Source: Pachypanchax playfairii (lineage: Eukaryota > Chordata > Actinopteri > Cyprinodontiformes > Aplocheilidae). From it: a stretch of DNA of 64,000 nucleotides. A program made the translations under genes and the position numbers. The notes under the pieces were generated by a model, which saw only the letters and a list, made by a program, of their open reading frames with translations, did not search any database and had not been told where the DNA came from. The stretch covers positions 3,958,664-4,022,663 of the forward strand of contig SSNP01000006.1 in the NCBI GenBank assembly GCA_006937955.1, read 5' to 3'. Position 1 is the stretch's first letter. Each line of letters starts with the position of its first letter. Below are positions 10,227 through 22,734 of this stretch, piece after piece.

Positions 10227-13200
10227 TTACTGCTAGTTTGTGTTTTCTATATTGCTGTTTTTAATGTACAGCACTTTTCAGCTGTTTTTAAATATATAAT
10301 ATATTTATAAATAAAGTTAGCTTGTCTTATTCTTTTGACTTTGACCCTGAGATTGTAAAACGAATGAATAAATAAATCTTCCTCGTCATTTTTTCTCCTT
10401 CTGAATGACACTGTGCAGCTTATTAATGCTTAGCTGGACAGTTACTGGTTCAGCAGTTCATCATTCTCTTACAGCATCTCACCAATTTAGAGGTTAAATT
10501 CTCACTGCACAGGGTGCAGAATACATGAACAATGATGAATTCATGTTAACAGCAGCTTGTTTTTATGTTGTCAAAATAAAAAAGTCATGCATTTACACAA
10601 ATCACATACACAAATATGTCTTTAGTTAGTATTATAGGGATATTTGTGGAGTTAGTGGATATATCTTTGTTTAATAAATGAAAATACAGAAATAAATGAC
10701 TAAAAACAATAAAATTAATTTCACAATCTATGTTAAAATTGTAGAAATAAAATACAAAACAAAGTATCTGAAGCATTGTAAAGAAAACAAGATGTCTGAT
10801 ACATTTTACATTTAATTTATTGTTTATATTTGTTTTAGTGGTTTTAAAATAAAAAGCTTCTTGCAGCCGTCGTCTCTCAGCTTTATGTGTTTGGGACTTA
10901 ATTTCTTCTTTAACCCTAAAACATTTGTCCAAAGTTAAAGACTTATGAGGTTGTAAATATATAAATAAATCAATAAATGTTTAAATATTCATGCTTATAT
11001 CCAGGTTGCTGTATGATACAGGTATGTGGAGGCAGGAAGTTGAAATACGTTATTTTTTTGGAGTTGAAATTGTGTCTGAAATACTGTAAAACATCATCAT
11101 ATGAGTCTATTTGTCACATATAAAAGATCCAGCTGCTTTGAGTTTCATCTACGCGTTGCTGCCAAACATAGTTCATAAGACAGTTTAGAAGCACGAGCTG
11201 AAGATACAGGAAGTTTAAAAGAGCCTCTTCTGGATGTGTCTTATGCTTCAAAAGCATCAAAGCCAACTCTCTTTTTATCATCAGTTATTTCTCTCAAAGT
11301 GTCAAACTGTCTCTTCTGTTTTCTTCTTTCACATTCAGTTTTTTATTAAAACAAGTCTTTTGATTTCAGCGTGACGCAGCAGCAGATGTCTCTGCAACAG
11401 GAGGACAAGTTTATATGTCTGACGTGTCATTTCTGTATCTTAACATCACTAATGTTCCACAAATTCACTCACCACCTCTTTTCTGACATTTCCGTCTGTA
11501 AAGACTCAAACTTTTACAGGTTTGAGAGGAATCTGAAAAACAAGAATATTTCTGAAGATATTTTGAAGGTTTTCACGCAGCAGCAGCTAAAATAAAAAGA
11601 AATGTTAAAGCTGCTTCCAGTGGCTCATTAGGGTTACCATGGTAACCACCTTAATACAAATTTTATAAGAGGCAGACGGGAACACAGACTCAAAAGTCAG
11701 AGCAAAAACTAGAAACCTACTGATTCTTGAACAGAAGACTCTGAGGGACACACATGTCCTACAGTGTCTCATGTTGGAGACATGACGAGTTAAAAACAGT
11801 CTTCGTTTCCAGCTGTGACGAGAAACATCAGAGTGAAGTCATCAGTGAGTTTTGTTAAATCTAAGCTGTGAACTCTCTGAACTCTGTGGGACACGAGAGA
11901 CACATTCAGTAAAAAAAGACAAAAGTTGTTGTGATTTAATGTGTAATTTCTGTACGTATGGTACTAAAAAGAACTGTGGACGTTAGAAAAGTTGGTCTCT
12001 AAAAAGATAAATATTTTATATTGTCCTGTATCTCTTCAGGTCACCTGTCTGTCTCACACATACGTAGTTCAGGTTCTGTTTGTTCCTGTGATCAGGTTAG
12101 TTTCAGGACACTCTGTCCCTCACCTTGTCCTGTTATGTCCTGCACCTGTTCCTACCTAATCACACTCCCCTCACTGTCTCACCTCTTTGTTCCACCTGCA
12201 CCTCAAATGTTGGACTTTGGACTGTGTCTGACCTCGTCCCCATGAGAACCTTCTGCTCATCAGATTGATTGGACACCGGACGTGTTTGCAACCGTGACAT
12301 CGTCTTTCAGCTGCTGTCGGTACTTCAGTCCTTCAGTCTTCTCTGCTTGTTTTTTGGATCTTGTGTTGGACTTGTCCGCCTGTGGGTTTCATGTATATGA
12401 CCAGGATGTTCTGACCCGGTCCAGTAGTCTTATCTGCTATCAGAGTGTCAACCCGCCAGGCTGAAAACATTTTAAATAATCTGATTAAATAATCTGTCAT
12501 CCATCCTTCACACACCGAGTTCCACCTTTAACCTGATGGTTTAATGTGACATCATCAACTATTAAACATTCTGTAGAAAAATCTCTCAAATTTAAACTGT
12601 AATCCATAAAATATTTCAAAATATTGGTTCAGTCATGTAAAGTCCAACTTCCTGTGACTCGTTTAAACTTGATGATGATCCATGGAACGCCAAAGGGGGC
12701 GGGGTTTCTCACTTTTCTCCTAAACCTGTTGTCTGTGAGGAAATTCTACATTTATTTTGTAAATACTGTTTATGTCTCACAATGTGCTGCTTCCAAAACT
12801 CATAGCACAAACCATTCGATGTGGAATGTGACATTAATAATTAAAACTACCAAAGAGTCAAATTATCTGATAAAATCATAATCTGAGGTTTATGTGTCAA
12901 AGTTGATCGTTTTAATGAATTTGAGATTTATTTTTACGTTTTTTTTCTACTTGTGATTTTGCAGATCCTAGTAAGTAAAAAAAAGCAGACAGACTTTTTT
13001 CTTTATTCATGAAGAAGTTTTGCTTTTCATCCGAGGAGCTTAAATAATTCAGGAATCAATAAAAACAAAACCAGATTTTAATCTTCTTACTATAATCTGG
13101 ATGACTGAGAAGCTTCATCAGCACATTTTCAGAACTCACTTTCTTTTTCTTTTAGACTATATTTTACTGCTTTCTCTGCACATCTGGACAGTTTGATTGT

Positions 13201-14600
13201 CACATCTGTATTCTGTTAGCCAGTATCTTATCTGACAGCCATGGAAGATGAAGAGAACCAGATCCAGCTGCAGTGGACGAGTGCAGAAAGTGGGTCAAAC
13301 TCACTGGTGTAATTTAAAAAGCTTTAATTATAAAACACGTTTATGTTATTCACCTCATTACTTTTATCAGACATGAAGTATTTGTCGTTTTCTCGTGTCG
13401 TGTAACCCCATCTACTTTAGAATAAGGAGAAATAAAACAGTTTTAAACTTTTTCCCAGAGGAGACAGGAACCTTTTAAATGTGATGGGGATTTTGCTGAA
13501 CCACCGTCTGGGTGTCTGAGGGATCGCTGGGGATTTGCCTCTCAGAAAAACAGATGCTGAGCTCTGTGAATACAGTGTATCTGTGATGCATTAGAAGCAT
13601 AAACTCAAGATAAAATAGATGCAGCAACGAATTCAAGGAGAGAAATGAAGAAGTTCTGACTCCATGAGGGAAAAATTGGATTTTCTTTTCTGGATACAGC
13701 AACGAGTTTGAGACCAGTCGTGCACAACCACAAATCATTTTGCACAATCACTTTGTTTCACCTCTTACATGCAGGAAACGTTTTCATCTCAACCAAATCG
13801 CCTCAAAACACAAAAACAACATGAACTGGATGCAAATATACAGTATCAGAACTTTATGATTAAAAGTTGGACCATGCAGAGCTGAAAAAAAGTATTTCAG
13901 CTTTTCTAAATGTTTTTAATCAGACAAATTCTAATTTCATTCAGTTTAATACAAAAAGCTGTTTTGAAATGATGATTTAATTTATTAAGGAAAAGCTGCT
14001 CAAACAAGCTCCTCCCACTTCCCATCAAATGGAGAACAGCCAGGAGCGTCCCGACATCTACTCTGCCTTTTAATAATGGAAACTTGTTGACTAAAAGGTA
14101 ATTAGTCTCTATGCAGAGAAAACAACGAGATAAGATTTAAAGAGATTCATGAAGATGAGAGGAGGGGAATGTGAAAAGGACAGAGTGAAGATAAGAGGAG
14201 AGACGATAATGAAAACTGGACGTAAAGGTGAAAAGAAGGGTGAAGAAGTGGTTAAAGAATGAAAGAAAAGTAGATTACATGAAAATAGGAGTTATAATTG
14301 AAAAGTCAAAGTAGTGCAAAGGATAAAGAAAAACTGAGACGAGGGAAGGACACTTTAAAATTAAAACAGACAGAAAGTTGATGTTATTTCATTCAGTAAA
14401 TATATTCAGTTATTCAAACATACAAAATGTGACAATATTTAACTGTTTGTGTTGAATAAACCCAGAAAATATCAAAACTTTATGAACTTTAATCTGATTT
14501 TATCAAACCAGTAAATCTTATTTGAATTAAAATCTTATTGTTTAATAATCTGAGGTCTTTGTGTCATACGGGTGTTATCTTCTCTCTTCTTCTCTTCTGA
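10227..14600. other. Long AT-rich stretch, no gene seen
   Basis: About 4.4 kb without a recognised transposon or exon. Notable spots are the X-box palindrome at 11632-11647 and a C/T-rich tract at 12040-12240 whose plus frame is composition-driven. The minus frame at 10585-10932 (115 codons) is rich in F, I, N and K from AT-rich DNA and has no domain. Confidence 0.45.
11632..11647. promoter_or_regulatory. RFX-type X-box palindrome
   Basis: GGTTACCATGGTAACC is a perfect 16-bp palindrome and fits the RFX-factor consensus GTNRCC-N2-RGYAAC at 11633-11646. It shares the preceding phrase GTGGCTCATT with the X-box at 54682. Binding is inferred from the motif only. Confidence 0.45.
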
Positions 14601-14625
14601 TTGTATGAAATGGCCTCTTTAACAA
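14601..14625 (+). mobile_element. TTAA-1 terminus fragment
   Basis: GTATGAAATGGCCTCTTTAA (14604-14623) is identical to the right terminus of the TTAA-1 copy at 59713-60265. No other part of that element is next to it, so this is a remnant or a solo end. Confidence 0.5.
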
Positions 14626-14786
14626 GACAATGAACTTTATATAAATAGAGTTTAATGACTTGTAGAAAGTATTTATGATACAAAAATAATAAACAGAAAT
14701 AAAACAGAACACAAGACAACATTTTAATAAGTAACTGTAGAATAATAGTGAGAAGGACACCTCGTTCACATTCCATTTTCACTGTT

Positions 14787-14818
14787 GTTGCTTAGCAACA
14801 TCGTGGTTGCTTGGCGAC
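14787..14818. promoter_or_regulatory. Paired X-box-like motifs
   Basis: GTTGCTTAGCAAC (14787-14799) is a 13-bp inverted repeat, and GTTGCTTGGCGAC (14806-14818) follows seven bases later. Both resemble RFX half-site pairs with a shortened spacer. The CG-containing sequence after them (to about 14845) stands out from the AT-rich flanks. Confidence 0.35.
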
Positions 14819-14862
14819 GGGACATGCGCAGAGTGTTAGGGAGGGAACAGAAGGAAGGGTAG

Positions 14863-14977
14863 ACTGTCCAAATTCACAAGACACCAACTTCTGGTTTTTG
14901 CGGTCTCAAAGGAACCGTCCTCCTTATAACGGATAGGAAGGACTCTCAGCAGGATGCAGACCCTGAATTTGGACACC
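14863..14977. mobile_element. Short MITE, GTCCAAATTCA termini
   Basis: The left end CTGTCCAAATTCAC and the right end CCTGAATTTGGACACC are inverted repeats of each other. The inner right flank AGGATGCAGACCCTGAATTT matches the termini of the 917-bp element at 40988-41904. Length is about 115 bp, close to the palindromic sub-part 40988-41105. Non-coding. Confidence 0.7.
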
Positions 14978-16701
14978 GCCTTTCTTCCTCAAATGATGGA
15001 AAACATACGTGTTACTGTTGTAGTTGCTTTTCTTTAATCCTGCTCAGTGTTTGTAAAACCAACCGAACCAGGATTCTCTCAGGTTTAATCTCTTAACCTG
15101 AACAACTAAAGTCTTCTTTTATTAAATTTTATCTCTAGTTTCTATTTACTGATTGTTGTTTATCTCTAGTTTCTGTTTACTGATTGTTGTTTATCTCTAG
15201 TTGCTTCTTATCCTGCTTTATTTTATTAGATTATTAGTATAATAGTGAGGGACATCGTCCTCTCATACGTCTCTCAGGATTCATCACACAGTGTTTCTTC
15301 AGTATGTTCAGTAAGTTGGAACTTTTCCTGCTCAGCTTCAACCAACAGGAACATTTTACAGGGTCTGAAGTTTGATTTCATTTGGGTATTTTAAACATCA
15401 GTTAATGGAACCGGGTAAACCTCAGCATGCTTGTACCTGATTTTAATTATTTATCATTTTAATAAATATTTAAACTGCCTCTCGACATGTTGATTTAAAG
15501 TATTTTATCAATATTTTACTAGATTTCTTTGCTTCAAACTGTATATTTGAGTGACATTTTAAACTGGTTGTTATTTAAAACAGATTTAGACGTATAAACA
15601 AGATGAATGAACAAACATGTAACCGTGACATGTGTTTGGTTTGAAACCTTCAGGTGGTTTTTTAGTATTTTATGCTGAACAGGCCACCGTAGTTTCCACA
15701 GTGACACCACATCTCCGTTTTCTGTTTATTATTGTTCAGAGAATCTAAACCACCTGATAATAAACACCTCGGGTTTCCGATCTGCACCTCCGTCTCTCTC
15801 TGAAGTGACTCGTTTGAAGCAGGATTTCTCATCTTTGTTTGGACAATAAGTTCCAGGAGAAAACTGCAAAACTTTTGAAGCATATAAATAATGAAAAAAA
15901 TGGATGTTATTAAAATAAAAACAAATTCAAAGAAGTCCAAAACAATCCACATGATAAAACCTGCAGGAAGGAGAGTTGGTGTTGAATCTTACTGCAGCTG
16001 TAAGTAACACGGTGTTACCAGATAAAGTGAAACTTGACTTTTTATTTTTATGGAACAAGTAGCAAAGATGATTAATGTTTGAACAGATTACCTGCATGCA
16101 GAGCTTCTAAATCTGTTTGTGTTACTTTGTTGATGTGTTTGATTAAAAGAAGACTGTAGTTGTGTGAGTCACAGCAGATAATTAGGATGTAATCAGTGCA
16201 TGGCAACTGCAATCAAACTTTATTCCTGCTATAATTAGATAACAAACCATCAGGAGTCTCTCTAGGAGGTTTAAACTGTTCAACAGTTCAGCCTCTCGCC
16301 ATCATTTGATTCAAGTTTTTAGAACATGATGTCTGACGTTTTATTGATGAAGAGTCGGCTTGGTGTTATATAACAGACTCAAACTGTGTTTAATCACTAA
16401 TTTTCACTCTGATGAAAGTCACAGATTCTCAAGGAAAAACATCCTGTTATGAATCATGTTGCATTTCACAGAACAGAAACTATTTACATATATTTTTAAA
16501 CAAAAAAAAAGATATAGTATTTCTTAAACTTTATTTATTTAGTAATTTTAGGATATTTGTTCATTTTAACTGTTTGCATGTTTCTGTTCCAGTTATTCTT
16601 TAACTGGAAACAGTTGTTAAACATTTCTTAGGTCTGAGATTAAAAGTTCATAACTTTTATGTTTAAGTGACTTTTATTCACATACGCATTGGAGGTCGTT
16701 T
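14978..16701. other. AT-rich, one short tandem repeat
   Basis: AT-rich with a small 31-bp tandem repeat at 15128-15203. The frames at 15662-15952 (minus) and 16412-16603 (plus) lack domains and splice context. Confidence 0.45.
15128..15203. repeat. 31-bp tandem repeat, 2.4 copies
   Basis: The unit starting TTTATCTCTAGTTTCT and ending GATTGTTG begins at 15128, 15159 and 15190. The first two copies differ at one base. Confidence 0.9.
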
Positions 16702-17234
16702 TTAAAGATACAGTACGTCATAATATTACAGGTAAATAATCACACAACAGTTTAATGTTCCACTGATGTTGAAAATAAAGTCACATAGTAACAGATCTGG
16801 ATCTCAGTCAGCTGGGTGGTCTCTAGTTTCTGGTCCGGACCAGAATCATTATTTACACATCCAGACTTCCTGGTTCCATAACGAATCACATGTGAGTCTG
16901 CAAGGCTGCCAAGTCTTCAACACAAGCAGCTGGAATTCCACAACGAGCAGCAGCAAAAAGTAACAAACCACCACATCCTTCCAACTGAACAGCTGAGCTG
17001 CACGTGATGAGGCGTTCAAATGCACTTAGGAAAACCCAACGCTGAACAAATAAACCTTCAGATATTCCCAAAAATTGAACAAATACAAGAGAAACAAAAC
17101 GAGGATCAACATCAGAACTGGCAACCCAACAGAAACATCAGGGAGGGGAGGGGGTGAGAGCGGACATTTTTTTTCTACATGAACTGCAGGATTTGAATTT
17201 GACAAGGTCTAATTCTTACATTCTGGACCTTTAA
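16702..17234 (+). mobile_element. TTAA-2 MITE, copy D
   Basis: TTAA lies at both ends (16702-16705 and 17231-17234). The termini AGATACAGTACGTCATAATA and, reverse-complemented, AGGTCCAGAATGTAAGAATT are inverted repeats. The whole is collinear in reverse with 28953-29466. Shared blocks include CTGGTCCGGACCAGAATCAT, GAATCACATGTGAGTCTGCA and CAGCTGGAATTCCACAACGA. TTAA target sites are the mark of piggyBac-type transposition, so I infer a non-autonomous piggyBac-like element. Plus and minus frames inside it (16766-16963, 16886-17071) are not host genes. Confidence 0.8.
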
Positions 17235-18541
17235 GTCGATATCTGTAAGTTTAGCTTTAAAAATTGGATAATTTTCATTATTTTGAGTTGCAGCTTTAAA
17301 ACGTTCTTGACTGACATTTTAAATTTTTTACAGATTTTTGAGTTTTTGTTGTGGTTTGAGATCAGCAGCTCAATGTTTTCACTCCGTTAGTCAATAATAA
17401 AGACAAACTGTAGAAAGACACTGTAATATTTAAAGACCTCCATGACTCAGCAGATCGCTGTAGGAACATGAATTTACGCTGACATGTTTTATTATTTATT
17501 CTACAACCTAGTCGTTTTTTATCGTGTCAATCGAAAAAGAAGAGAAAAAGCTTGAAAAGCAAACGTGTCAAATGAAAAAAACTCTAATTATGTGTTATTT
17601 TAAGTGTAAATAATATGTTTATCATATGAAGTAGAGAAAAAAATTGAAGCATAAAAACCAACCCAGAGAGTGAAACCCTGGCAGCTTCTCTTTCAGTCAT
17701 GCCTCCTGTTTATTATGGAAATGAAAGTAGGTGGCTGCTGGGTGAGAGGCTTCACTGCTTGCAGATCATGCACCATTCATCTGCATTAGGACCACTTATT
17801 ATAAAGGCAGCAATTTATTTTCCCGAGCACATTTTGCTGTGAGGCTGAATGCTGTAAGTGGGAAAGAAGTGAGGGAAACAGGAAGAAAGGGAAGCAAAGA
17901 GAGAATTGATTTTGCAGGATAAATGAACCAAATGCTGTATAATATTTATCTCCACTAGATAAATGCACCACAGGGTGCCTAGAAAAACTAGGAAGGCTAA
18001 ACTGAAGGTTTCTTCTTTTTCAGATTATTGTCAGCTCACTCAGTGCCCTTTTTCTTTTTAGTTACTTTTTAGGTTTTCCCTGTCATATGGCTTTAAGGGA
18101 TCAGATGGAACTAATTCAAATAAAACCCAGGCAAATAATTATTCAAGTTTCAGTAAACAAACCACCAAAGCCTCAAACCATCTGTCATAGCAGTTTGGCA
18201 AAACAGGACTCGGAATGAGCTGAACTCAGAAACTGTGAAAGGTAAATGAAACAGTTTATCTGACTTAAATCACAGTGATTTAATCATAGAATGAATCAGA
18301 GTGATTGAGGGTTTTTGCTTACTGAGCGTTCTTCTGCAGGTTTGTGAAGGAGGGTTTGGATTCCAGGGAAGTCAACCAGAGGATCAAGGGCTGAGAAACA
18401 GGTGAGTCTAGAGAGGGAGTGAAAGTGATGATCAGGAAAAGAAAAGAAAAGAAGCGACTGACTGGTGGATTTCAACATGTGTTGCAAACACATTGATACA
18501 ATGGTGAAGAAAAATCTCAGTGAAAAGGAAAAATTGTTGAT
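17235..18541. other. No gene; balanced block at 17690-17970
   Basis: AT-rich to 17680, then about 280 bp of even composition with TAAT and CAGC-type words and no repeat. This block has the look of a developmental enhancer or conserved non-coding element, but that is texture only. The minus frame at 17786-17971 carries no domain. Confidence 0.35.
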
Positions 18542-19485
18542 TTAAAGGAAAACTTATAACCCCCTCCCTGGAAAAAGTCTGAAATTTAAAAGATGCCTGA
18601 AATAAGGGGCGTGGCTGACAGACCAGGGGGAGTGGCAGGCTGGGCTGTGACTGACATGTCACTCTGACTGACATGCGCCAGAAAGGGACAGGTGAAATGA
18701 AGGAATATGTAGACGAGACAAGCAGCTCCGTATCGTTTCGAGCCGGTAGTTTACCCTGTAGCTGCTTGGCGGGATAGAATGGGACTCTTCTCTTCGTGGT
18801 ATATTGTTGTTAGCCAACGCTATTAGCTCCAGTTACATCGTGTGACTCTGCAAACAGGTGCAGCTGCACGCGACCGCACTACCGTTTCAAGCCGATGGTT
18901 CGTATTGCAGCAGCGTGGCATAGAATGAGTCCCGTCTCTTTGTGGTATATTGTTGTTGATCAAAGCAAAAGCTAAATTTGGATTAGCTCGTGTAATATCT
19001 GTGACTCAGCCTCACCAGGCTGCGCATGCACACGACCGCTGCACATCATGGTCCTCATCAGAAAACGTGTTTCAGAGAGGTGTCCAAGCTATAAATCAAA
19101 GTATCTCAGCAGGAAGAGAATCACACTAAAATGAACTCTGATAACGGCCGAATCCACTTCCTGTTCAAACTCACTCACTACTGAGTGGAGGTGTGGCCGA
19201 GACCGAGCTCTTTTATATCCCATAACGGCAGAATCATGATGTCACGTTTAAAGAAAATAAGGTTTCAGCCAATAGAAATGCCGGATTCAAATTCATGTGC
19301 AGTGTCACGTTTAAACCTGAAGAGGGCGCTCCACTAACGGTTTTTGGTATAAAATGAATAGTTATATAAAACTGTGCTAAAATACCAAAAACAAGACCCA
19401 GAAATGTAGACAAGACTATTAAACACTCATTTATAGAGTTTATCAGCAAAAAAAAGTTGATTTAGAGGTAAAAGTTACACTTTAA
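18542..19485. mobile_element. TTAA-3 element (944 bp) with internal duplication
   Basis: TTAA lies at both ends (18542-18545 and 19482-19485). Left terminus AGGAAAACTTATAACC pairs with the reverse complement of the right one, AGTGTAACTTTTACC. The inside is richer in CG than the flanks and carries a diverged direct duplication at 18728-19039. Gene-like words are absent. I infer a non-autonomous piggyBac-like element. Only this copy is in the window, so its status as a family is unproven. Confidence 0.6.
18728..19039. repeat. Diverged ~155-bp direct duplication
   Basis: Unit 1 (18728-18877) and unit 2 (18878-19039) share, in order, a CCGT-TCGTTTCGAGCCG phrase, GGCATAGAATG-like sequence, a TTTGTGGTATATTGTTGTT phrase, ATTAGCTC, TGTGACTC and CACGCGACCGC/CACACGACCGC. 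Several indels separate them, so the duplication is old. It lies wholly inside TTAA-3. Confidence 0.85.
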
Positions 19486-20663
19486 ACTATTTAACGTTCC
19501 AGTCATAAGGAGTCATGAGAGTATCTGTCTTCCACTTAGAGATTGGATGAGTTCATTCATCTGGAAAAGGCCAACTACATGTTCATGTTTGATGGGTTGT
19601 GTTTTTATACATTTTAATAATTTTATTTTGTAGATTTCATTGCAGATAAGAATCCTGTCATGACAACAGCTCAGAGACAAACTGATACTTGTACAAAATC
19701 TCACATTTACACGCTGCAAGTTGCTCTAACGAGACATGAAGCAGCATTTCAGTGTGTGAAGAGCTTCAAGGCTGTTGATAAACTTCAGACACTTTGTACA
19801 CACCTACACACAACAACCTTCCATTACACATTCAGACTGCTTGGAAACACTTTTGCAGAATAGCTATTCTAAGAAAGGGTGTGATCACACATAAATTATC
19901 AGAAACACATTTGAATATTAAACACTTCGGAAAAAAATACCCTCTAAATTTCAGCACTGTGTCTGTTTACTTGTTGAGAATAAAGTTCTCAAAGCCAAAT
20001 TCAAATGTTTATAGAATCAGACAAGTTGATGTATTTATAGGTTTGAAATCAATATGATGAGTTTTAAAATCTAAACTTTGAGTCTGTATCAGTCTTTTGT
20101 AGCTTGCAGCAGAAGTAAGTCGGAGCTTTGCAGTGAAACAGCGTATAAACTCAGTAAATGCAGAGATTCCAGTCTCCTTGAACAGAAAGGCTTTCCCTGG
20201 TATTCCCGTCTCACATCAGTATTATCACAGCTACCTGTTCTCTCCATGGAAGAGCAGTGAGTCATGCAGCCGATGATTCACTCACTTGTTCATTAAAATC
20301 CTGTCTGTCATTTAATCCGCAGGGAGCAGAGCATTTCCAGAAACAACTTCCACCATCATTCAAACCGGCCAATTACAGCAGCTCACCTGCAACTCAAGAT
20401 GCACATCAGTTTTGTGGAGTGTGGTTAAAAATGGCAGTCTAACAAGAGGAAAAGTCAGTCTCAATTATTGGGTAGCACCTGTCCTGAATGTCCTTTGGAT
20501 GTACAGAGGAATTTGTTAGCTTTAATGAAAGGCTGAATCAGCTGGTACAGCATTAGTGTTTTACAGGAAGTTGTCATCCAGCACGGCCTCTGTGTTACCA
20601 TGTCAGACCTTCTGTTTGTTTGGATGTTTAGATTCATCAGTCCAGATCTCATGGGAGGGATTC
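19486..20663. other. No gene or repeat recognised
   Basis: Moderately AT-rich DNA. Plus frames at 19660-20057 and 20078-20442 are short, overlap in different frames and show no domain. Confidence 0.45.
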
Positions 20664-21145
20664 AATCGATCGATCGATGATGAAGATTCATGAAGTGATG
20701 AAGATTCATGAAGTGATGAAGATTCATGAAGTGATGAATCAAGCGGTGAAGATTTATGAAGTGATGAATCAAGCGATGAAGATTCATGAAGTGATGAATC
20801 AAGCGATGCAGATGGACGGATGGATGAATCAAGCGATGCGGATGGATGGATGGATGAATGGATGGATGGATGGATGGATGGATGGATGGATGGATGGAGC
20901 GATGCAGATGGATGGATGGATGGATGGATGGATGGATGGATGGATGGATGGATGGATGGATGGATGGATGGATGGATGGATGGATGGATGGATGGATGGA
21001 TGGATTAAGGATGGATGGATGGATGGATGGATTAAGGATGGATGGATTAAGGATGGATGGATGGATGGATGGATGGATGGATTAAGGATGGATGGATGGA
21101 TGGATGGATGGATGGAGCGATGCAGATGGATGGATGGATGGAGGT
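20664..21145 (+). repeat. Composite satellite: 18/30-bp units then (GGAT)n
   Basis: It starts with an ATCG run, then three 18-bp units (GATGAAGATTCATGAAGT), then about 30-bp units that add GATGAATCAAGC. From 20806 it becomes (TGGA)n interrupted by GATGCAGATGGA and ATTAAGGATGGA variants. All plus frames across it read MDGW, DESS or IHEVMK repeats and are artefacts of a repeat whose 12-base period is open in all frames. Confidence 0.97.
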
Positions 21146-22197
21146 AGTTTTATGGTAAAAGTACTCTCTCTCCTTTCATCTCAGTGTCTGATGTAGACTC
21201 TTCCTCTTGCAGGTTTCTGTACTGTAGTGATGACGGCAGAGCAGCCGAGCCACAAGGTGCCTTTTTCTTTGTTGTCGTCCTTTGAGTAAATGAACAGCAG
21301 TTCTTGCATCATCCTTTTCGTCTCCACGCTGACTCTCTGCCCCGCTGGATACACTTTGATCAGGCATAATGAGGGATTCACTCACAAGCCCATGTACACA
21401 CTATGTTTTACTTTAACAGATCTTTGTTCTGACTCCTGTATAAACACAATTATATTTTTGTAATTACTTCATTTCATGCTGCTCGGGACCTTTTGATGTG
21501 CAAGGTGTTATAACTCAGTCTCAAAAGGATTAATACATAAAGGTGAATTTTGAACACTGATCTTGGAACATAAAAGTTGATAAGGTCTTTATTTTGGAGC
21601 CTTTTAAGCTCTTGAACACAGAGAAGTCAGCAAAAGACGCAACATTAAGGGCAAAGAGATGATACACTTTTGTCTCACAGGGGGCGGAGCCTCCTTTCTC
21701 TGTTCCTGCTATAAAATTCCTTTGTAAACTTTCTGCACAAAATTATAATTTCTAAAGCTTTAATAAAAGCCAAATGAAGAAACGCAAATCAGCACAAAAA
21801 GACAATTTCAGTGTAAAACAAGAAACAAAAAGAACTGAAAGATGTGAAATTAATGTGAAAGACTTTATACACAGGTGACACAAGCAGAGCTTTATATTAT
21901 ATCATCATCATTTCTCTAACTTGCAGATGTTAATTAAAACATTTCCACAGAATGAGCTGAAGAGGATGAACGTACAGCTTGTCAAAAATAAAAAATATAT
22001 ATTGATTTCCTTTTTTTATCCCAAAAAACTGTGTTCAGACTGATTCACTTGTCTTTATCAATTATAATAATTAACTTGATTCTTTTCTTTCTTTTGCAAA
22101 TCTAAAACAATTTGTTTTGTGTGAATTTGTTTGTACAGTGTGTAGTGAAGTAAACTTTAAATTACATCAAAATGTTTTTGAACTTTTTTTGTTACAA
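21146..22197. other. AT-rich, nothing recognised
   Basis: The two overlapping minus frames at 21176-21385 have no domain. The rest is AT-rich with no paired repeat. Confidence 0.45.
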
Positions 22198-22546
22198 GAA
22201 GGGTACAAATTCTTGTCTCTGGGGGTGTTCCCTGTAGTCCAGGTCCATTTTTGTACCTTATGAAGTTTTTCCACTAAAATAGTAAAATTATGCCACATTT
22301 TGAAGTCTAAAACCAACATGTAAACCATAATATTGAAAATGATGGATGAAACTTAATAAAATAGAGATTAACCAGCCTTGGCCAGGGTTGCAGGTGCAGT
22401 TGAAATGGTACAAATTTGTACTTTATATCAATTTGAACCCTCAGAGGGACATTTCTGACCTTTTAAAGACCAATATTGTACTTTTGAGGGAAAAAATTTA
22501 CCTATAGGTACAAAAATGTTCTTGTCTCGTATCTCTTCTGAGAGTG
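22198..22546. mobile_element. MITE with GGTACAAA subterminal repeats
   Basis: GGTACAAATTCTTGTCTCTG near the left end (22209-22228) is mirrored at the right by AGGTACAAAAATGTTCTTGT and CTGAGAGTG. Internal GTACAAATTTGTAC (22409-22422) is a perfect 14-bp palindrome. The CTCTCAGA...GGTACAAA...TTGTC layout is one I know from a widespread fish MITE. Superfamily not assigned. Confidence 0.5.
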
Positions 22547-22566
22547 TAAGATGCATAGATTTAAAA

Positions 22567-22584
22567 TAATAATAATAATAATTA
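22567..22584. repeat. (AAT)n microsatellite
   Basis: Five to six AAT units in AT-rich flanks. Confidence 0.85.
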
Positions 22585-22734
22585 AAAGATCAATTAAGTC
22601 TCTTGTGCTCGGTCAGAGAATTGTGCAGTCTGATAGTGGAACAAATGAGTTCCTCACATAAGTGGAGGTCCAGTAGCTCCAAAATTCTGTGTATTGATCG
22701 TGTCATCTGCTTGGAAATTTGTGTAAAATCTTCT

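Noticed and set aside
20677..21147. 156-codon plus frame and two overlapping frames of MDGW repeats
   Set aside because: Pure translation of a GGAT/18-bp satellite that is open in all frames; no non-repeat coding sequence on either side.
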